A stretch of DNA of 44,970 nucleotides from an uncultured Bacteroides sp. (GTDB taxonomy: Bacteria > Bacteroidota > Bacteroidia > Bacteroidales > Bacteroidaceae): the NCBI GenBank assembly GCA_947074195.1, contig CAMTOS010000014.1, positions 1 through 44,970 on the forward strand. Reading direction: 5' to 3'. Both the position numbers and the translations under genes were made by a program. Of the stretch, positions 41,090 to 44,970 are shown piece after piece (the first letter of the stretch is position 1; every line of letters starts with the position of its first letter). The notes under the pieces are model-generated. The model searched no databases and was not told the DNA's origin. It was given only the letters and a program-made list of their open reading frames with translations.

Positions 41090-43927
41090 TTATTCAAACT
41101 TCAGAATGAATCTGGCCTGGTGACTTCCTGACGCCCAGTAAGGCTGTGATGAAGGACCAATCAGGTCGGTGGTATTCACTTTGTTGCGTACGGGTGGAAT
41201 GACTTTCATCAGACTGATACCTGTTGAAGGCAATGTATAAAGCAATGCATCACGACCGTCGCGTGGCTGATATACGCCCATATAAGCATCGGGTGTTTCA
41301 TTGATCACGTTGATGACGCCTTGTTCTGTGTTAATCTGCATCCATTGCACGCCGGCAAAGTAGCCTTTGAATTCTGGATAAGTGAAGCTTTCGCCCGGTA
41401 TAGGATCGTTATAATCGTTTTCCCAAACACCAAGTTGCGGACCGTGAAGGCGGTTTTGCCAAACTCTGTAAGGTCCTGCGCCTACCCATTTCTTGCTGAC
41501 TACTTTCTCTTCGGGATAATCGAACATCACACCCATCAGATCTACTACTCCGCTGAAATTGTAATCAACATCAACCGATGCAGTTCCATCAGGAGCAATG
41601 GTCCATACTACTTTATCAAGCGAGCCAAGTTTGTAATTAGCAGTTATCGCGAGGCTATCGCCTTTACGTTCTGTAGTAAAGCCGGTAAACTTTCCTGCAT
41701 CCTCGAAGGTAGTGTATGTGGTCTTTTTCTTTTCTGCATCCTTATCATCGTGGTTATAGAACTGGTCCATAGAACGGTCTGTACGGCGTGCAGCTACGAA
41801 GCGAGGACCGTCAGTCAGTTCGATGACACGACCTTTCACCGCAACACTTTTCAGTTGACCGTCTTCATTAGAGAAAGTAAAGACATCGTTACCTGCTGTT
41901 ACCACTAACTGCTGAGCACTTTCCTGTAATTTTGGCGCTGTTGTACCTGTCCAGTTGCCCTGATTTACATCATCCAGTTTATATACCCAGGTAAACATAT
42001 CGTCACCGGTATTATCATAAGCAGTAATCATCAGTGCATTTGCACCTTTCACCGGTGCAGGAATCTGAATGGTACCTTCGCTGCGGGCAGGTACATTCGG
42101 GCCTTTCACTTCACCCTGCTTCAAGACTTTCATTCCGCCTTTATCTGTTGGTGATGGAAGTGAAACATATTCGTACTTAAAGCGACAAGTATTCAGATTA
42201 AGGAAATCATAACGATTCTCTACGTTAAGAACTCCATTGAATGAGTTATCGATATTCTGATTCATGATCTGAACCGGACACCATACTTGCTTAATAGTAT
42301 AATAGCTACCCTCCTTTTCGTGGTGTGGACCCACAATACCATCGGCAGCAAAGTTGCCTACATTATCAATGTAACCACCCATATCTACACGCTTCACACC
42401 TTCATCGGCCAGTACCCAAAGGAAACCACCGGCACAACGGGGATGATTACGCATCATTTCCCAGTAATCGTTCAGACCGGCACCATGTCCGCCATCGTAA
42501 AGACCGTGCAGGAATTCAGTTGGCATAAAGATTTCGGGCTGACGCATATAGTTCTGACTTTCGCCATAAGAGCGGTAGTGCATTGTTTCATATCCGCTGA
42601 AATTTCCCTGCGGATGAATCACCGGACGCTTTTGCGGATCATATTTGTGGAACTCACCGTCGAGTTCGGTATTCCAGCCTTTCTCATTACCATTGGCCCA
42701 CCAGATCACTGAAGGATGATTCACATCGCGTGTCACCATCTCTTTCACCAGTTTCTGACCAACAATAGTTTCATGCTTACCATGCCAGCCGGTAAGCTCG
42801 TTCATTACATACAGACCCAATGAGTCACATGCCTGAAGGAATTCAGGATCGGCAGGATAATGGCTCAGACGAACCGCATTCATGTTCATGCTCTTGATAA
42901 GCAATACATCTTCTATATTCTTTTCCTTACTCAGGGTACGGCCACTTTCCGGACGGAAACTATGGCGGTTCACCCCTTTAATAAGGATACGTTCACCATT
43001 GATATATAGTCCGTCACTCTCGCGTGTTTCGATAGTACGGAACCCAAACTTCTGATGCTCGGTGTGCAGAACTTTACCATCCTGACCAATCAGGCTAAAG
43101 GTAGCCGTATACATATTAGGCGTTTCAGCTGTCCAGAGTTGTGGTGATTTCACATCCATCTTAACGAGTGCAAAGTCGCTTGAAGGACGAACCGGGGTTA
43201 CTGTCTCAGCCACTTTCTTGCCGGCGCTGTTGGTAATTACAGTCTTCACTTCTGCACCATCCAGGGCACGGTTCAGATTACATTCTGCTGTAAACTGTCC
43301 GTTGGCCTGAGCATCGATATTCACCTGACCGATGTTTAGTGCAGGTTTAGAAATGATAAATACCGGACGAATAAGACCACCGAAGTTCCAGTAGTCGGCA
43401 CGGCGTTCAGACAGGTTAACTCCTGCATTGGAACTTTCCTTACTCACTGTTACTTCGAGTACATTCTTTTTCTCAGGACCAAAGAAGATACGATCGCTCA
43501 CATTGTAAACAAAACGATAGAAACCACCCTGGTGCATCTCGCCGGCTTTACGACCGTTGATCTTTACTTCAGCATCGGTCATCGCCGCTTCGAAAACAAG
43601 CTCAATTTGTCGTCCGTTCCATTCGGCAGGAAGTTCGAACTCATATTTATACAAACCTTTCTCATCGGCAATACCTTCAGGGAAAGCCTTTCCGTAGAAA
43701 CGCATGCCATATTGATAAGTACCAAATCCCTGAAGTTCCCAACAGGAAGGTACGCCTATCTTTGTCCATTTTCCGGAATTGTTTCCTCCTGTACAGAAGA
43801 AATCCCACTCCACCATATCATCACATCCTGTCCCCGACAAATACTGACGTTTCGTCTCTACCCCCGATTGGGCAGAAAGTGTAGTCGTCAGCGCAAGGGC
43901 AGCTATTATAGAAGTTAGTCTTTTCAT
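41090..43927 (-). CDS. GH2 family beta-galactosidase-like hydrolase
   Basis: The product is 945 residues with signal peptide MKRLTSIIAALALTTTLSA. It has the GH2 jelly roll (about 50-195, GLYKYEFELP, VFEAAMTDAEVKINGRKAG), an immunoglobulin-like domain (about 200-300) and a barrel starting at YINGERILIKGVNRH. Glu415 in ANGNEKGW is the expected acid/base and Glu471 in MPTEFLHG the expected nucleophile. A long C-terminal beta region (about 640-945) follows, with a segment (WVGAGPYRVWQNRLHG) that recalls the beta-galactosidase small-chain fold. It starts 14 bases after the stop of the upstream GH2 gene, so both share a transcript whose promoter lies outside the window. Release of beta-galactose from pectic galactan or rhamnogalacturonan side chains is a reasonable guess. 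Confidence 0.9.
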   Translation of the reverse strand: MKRLTSIIAALALTTTLSAQSGVETKRQYLSGTGCDDMVEWDFFCTGGNNSGKWTKIGVPSCWELQGFGTYQYGMRFYGKAFPEGIADEKGLYKYEFELPAEWNGRQIELVFEAAMTDAEVKINGRKAGEMHQGGFYRFVYNVSDRIFFGPEKKNVLEVTVSKESSNAGVNLSERRADYWNFGGLIRPVFIISKPALNIGQVNIDAQANGQFTAECNLNRALDGAEVKTVITNSAGKKVAETVTPVRPSSDFALVKMDVKSPQLWTAETPNMYTATFSLIGQDGKVLHTEHQKFGFRTIETRESDGLYINGERILIKGVNRHSFRPESGRTLSKEKNIEDVLLIKSMNMNAVRLSHYPADPEFLQACDSLGLYVMNELTGWHGKHETIVGQKLVKEMVTRDVNHPSVIWWANGNEKGWNTELDGEFHKYDPQKRPVIHPQGNFSGYETMHYRSYGESQNYMRQPEIFMPTEFLHGLYDGGHGAGLNDYWEMMRNHPRCAGGFLWVLADEGVKRVDMGGYIDNVGNFAADGIVGPHHEKEGSYYTIKQVWCPVQIMNQNIDNSFNGVLNVENRYDFLNLNTCRFKYEYVSLPSPTDKGGMKVLKQGEVKGPNVPARSEGTIQIPAPVKGANALMITAYDNTGDDMFTWVYKLDDVNQGNWTGTTAPKLQESAQQLVVTAGNDVFTFSNEDGQLKSVAVKGRVIELTDGPRFVAARRTDRSMDQFYNHDDKDAEKKKTTYTTFEDAGKFTGFTTERKGDSLAITANYKLGSLDKVVWTIAPDGTASVDVDYNFSGVVDLMGVMFDYPEEKVVSKKWVGAGPYRVWQNRLHGPQLGVWENDYNDPIPGESFTYPEFKGYFAGVQWMQINTEQGVINVINETPDAYMGVYQPRDGRDALLYTLPSTGISLMKVIPPVRNKVNTTDLIGPSSQPYWASGSHQARFILKFE

Positions 43928-43941
43928 GTTTAACTGATCGC

Positions 43942-44970
43942 TTATAAATTAGTTATTCGTATTTTCAATGTATGTATTTTGTTTTTGTCGATGGTGTACT
44001 TCTTCAATACACCCGGACCGCAACTACTGTTTCCAAGTCCCATAACAGCTGCATTAATATTTAATACTGTTTTATCTTGTGGAAGTAAGTCACAATGATG
44101 AGACGCTTCACTAATCTGTTTTGTACTATATGGAAGCGCTGAAAATGAGAAAGGAGCATCAATTGCTGTCACACGAATGCCATTTCCTTTGCCATCGCTT
44201 AAAATAACCTCACTAACGTATTCATGATTTCCACTATCCTGCGGACGGGGATATGGAGTGTACTGATCGGCAACCGTACTCTCCCATCGACCTATCGAAG
44301 TAGAACTTTTACGGTCGGGATAACTCTCCCATGGGCCACGACCATACCATGAAAGTTGGTTGTATTTACCATCAACACTGAATTGTGCCCCTAATCGCGG
44401 CAGATCAGGCAATTCACCTTGTGGTTGATAAGTCTGTTCAATATCCAGAGTTCCATCAGGATAAGCAGTGCGACGTGTTGTAACGATGATCGAGCCATTG
44501 GCATAGCGATATTCTTCGATGATCTCTTTTGTAGTTGATTCAGAAGTCTCAGCAATCACTTTCTCAGGAGATACCACAATGACTTCCGGAGTATCCAGTT
44601 TCTGATTCTTCCAGTCTTTTGCCAGCCAGTTGCCAAAACTGCGATCATTATCAGTTGGTGCACGGAAAGCCTGGAAAGCATCGTAATTGATTTTACTTTC
44701 TAAAGATGTTTTCGATTTATTCTTTGATTTCACCGGTTGTTTAGCCACGGCAAGCAGATCATCATTGATGGCAAACTGTTCACTGGTAATTTCATATCCG
44801 GCTTTTGCCCATGGCGTATTTTGTTTCAACTGAACAGATACATTCAGACGCACATCAGCCTCATCTTTTTTATATTTTAAAGATGGTAAGGCCACCCATG
44901 CGGTATCACCCGGTTCCACAGCAGGAACGTTCAGTTCGCCTTTCTGTATAACTTTGCCATTTGAAGTCAG
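43942..44970 (-). CDS. GH2 beta-galactosidase, C-terminal part (cut by window edge)
   Basis: Only the C-terminal 342 residues are inside the window. The reading frame is open from base 44970, and no start codon is claimed; the GTG at 44919 lies within the frame. It has the beta-galactosidase small-chain features: FRAPTDNDRSFGNW, WYGRGPWESYPDRK, YPRPQDSGNHEYV and a closing segment DKTVLNINAAVMGLGN. These belong to the last domain of LacZ-type GH2 enzymes, which shapes the active site for galactose. The catalytic barrel lies outside. A Lys/Ser-rich piece (KSKNKSKTSLESKINYD) breaks the domain near its beginning. It precedes the second GH2 gene by 14 bases. Confidence 0.9.
   Translation of the reverse strand: MTSNGKVIQKGELNVPAVEPGDTAWVALPSLKYKKDEADVRLNVSVQLKQNTPWAKAGYEITSEQFAINDDLLAVAKQPVKSKNKSKTSLESKINYDAFQAFRAPTDNDRSFGNWLAKDWKNQKLDTPEVIVVSPEKVIAETSESTTKEIIEEYRYANGSIIVTTRRTAYPDGTLDIEQTYQPQGELPDLPRLGAQFSVDGKYNQLSWYGRGPWESYPDRKSSTSIGRWESTVADQYTPYPRPQDSGNHEYVSEVILSDGKGNGIRVTAIDAPFSFSALPYSTKQISEASHHCDLLPQDKTVLNINAAVMGLGNSSCGPGVLKKYTIDKNKIHTLKIRITNL

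Overview
The window reads as a chromosomal segment of a Bacteroidales bacterium (Bacteroides or a close relative). The signs are SusC/SusD-type outer-membrane pairs, a hybrid two-component sensor (HTCS), an ECF sigma factor with a FecR-type anti-sigma domain, many secreted or lipoprotein glycan-active enzymes, and an AT-rich sequence. No tRNA, rRNA, CRISPR array, insertion sequence or phage gene was recognised. The species cannot be named from this sequence alone.

Layout. (1) 1-1138, minus strand: ECF sigma factor, an unusually short anti-sigma protein that keeps only the cytoplasmic FecR N-domain, and the beginning of a SusC-like receptor. (2) 1319-25804, minus strand: a pectin (homogalacturonan) utilization locus. 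It holds a beta-helix/DUF6298-like protein, two stand-alone PL1 pectate lyases, a fused CE8 pectin methylesterase-PL1 lyase, a DUF3826 protein, two secreted proteins of unknown function with C-terminal sorting-type tails, one SusC/SusD pair, a lipoprotein TIM-barrel epimerase-like protein, and a 1475-residue HTCS. (3) 25916-35528, minus strand: a four-gene operon for pectin side chains or rhamnogalacturonan: GH106-like alpha-L-rhamnosidase, SGNH acetylesterase, DUF5703/GH95-like glycosidase and GH2 enzyme. (4) 35610-37733, minus strand: a Fic protein and glutaminase GlsA, apparently unrelated to pectin. (5) 38077-40994, plus strand: a three-gene operon resembling the L-galactose to D-tagaturonate route described in Bacteroides vulgatus. 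(6) 41090-44970, minus strand: two GH2 genes, the second running off the window.

How the parts fit (inference). Methyl-esterified galacturonan would be de-esterified and cut by the CE8-PL1 and PL1 enzymes, imported by SusC/SusD, and sensed in the periplasm by the HTCS. The GH106, esterase, GH95-like and GH2 enzymes would strip side chains. D-tagaturonate from L-galactose would join the same hexuronate pathway that takes galacturonate.

The most interesting signal is a shared DNA element. Seven transcription units on the minus strand and the L-galactose operon on the plus strand each carry a two-part motif, consensus GA(G/T)TAC(AAAT)-N-CGTC, 31 to 76 bases before the start codon. The span is 26 bp in six cases and 27 bp in two. 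It is absent before the HTCS, sigma factor, Fic and glutaminase genes. I propose it is the HTCS operator and defines the regulon. Two four-unit intergenic arrays with a 22-bp period, a 38-bp exact duplication around the fic gene, and the reduced anti-sigma factor are further points of interest.
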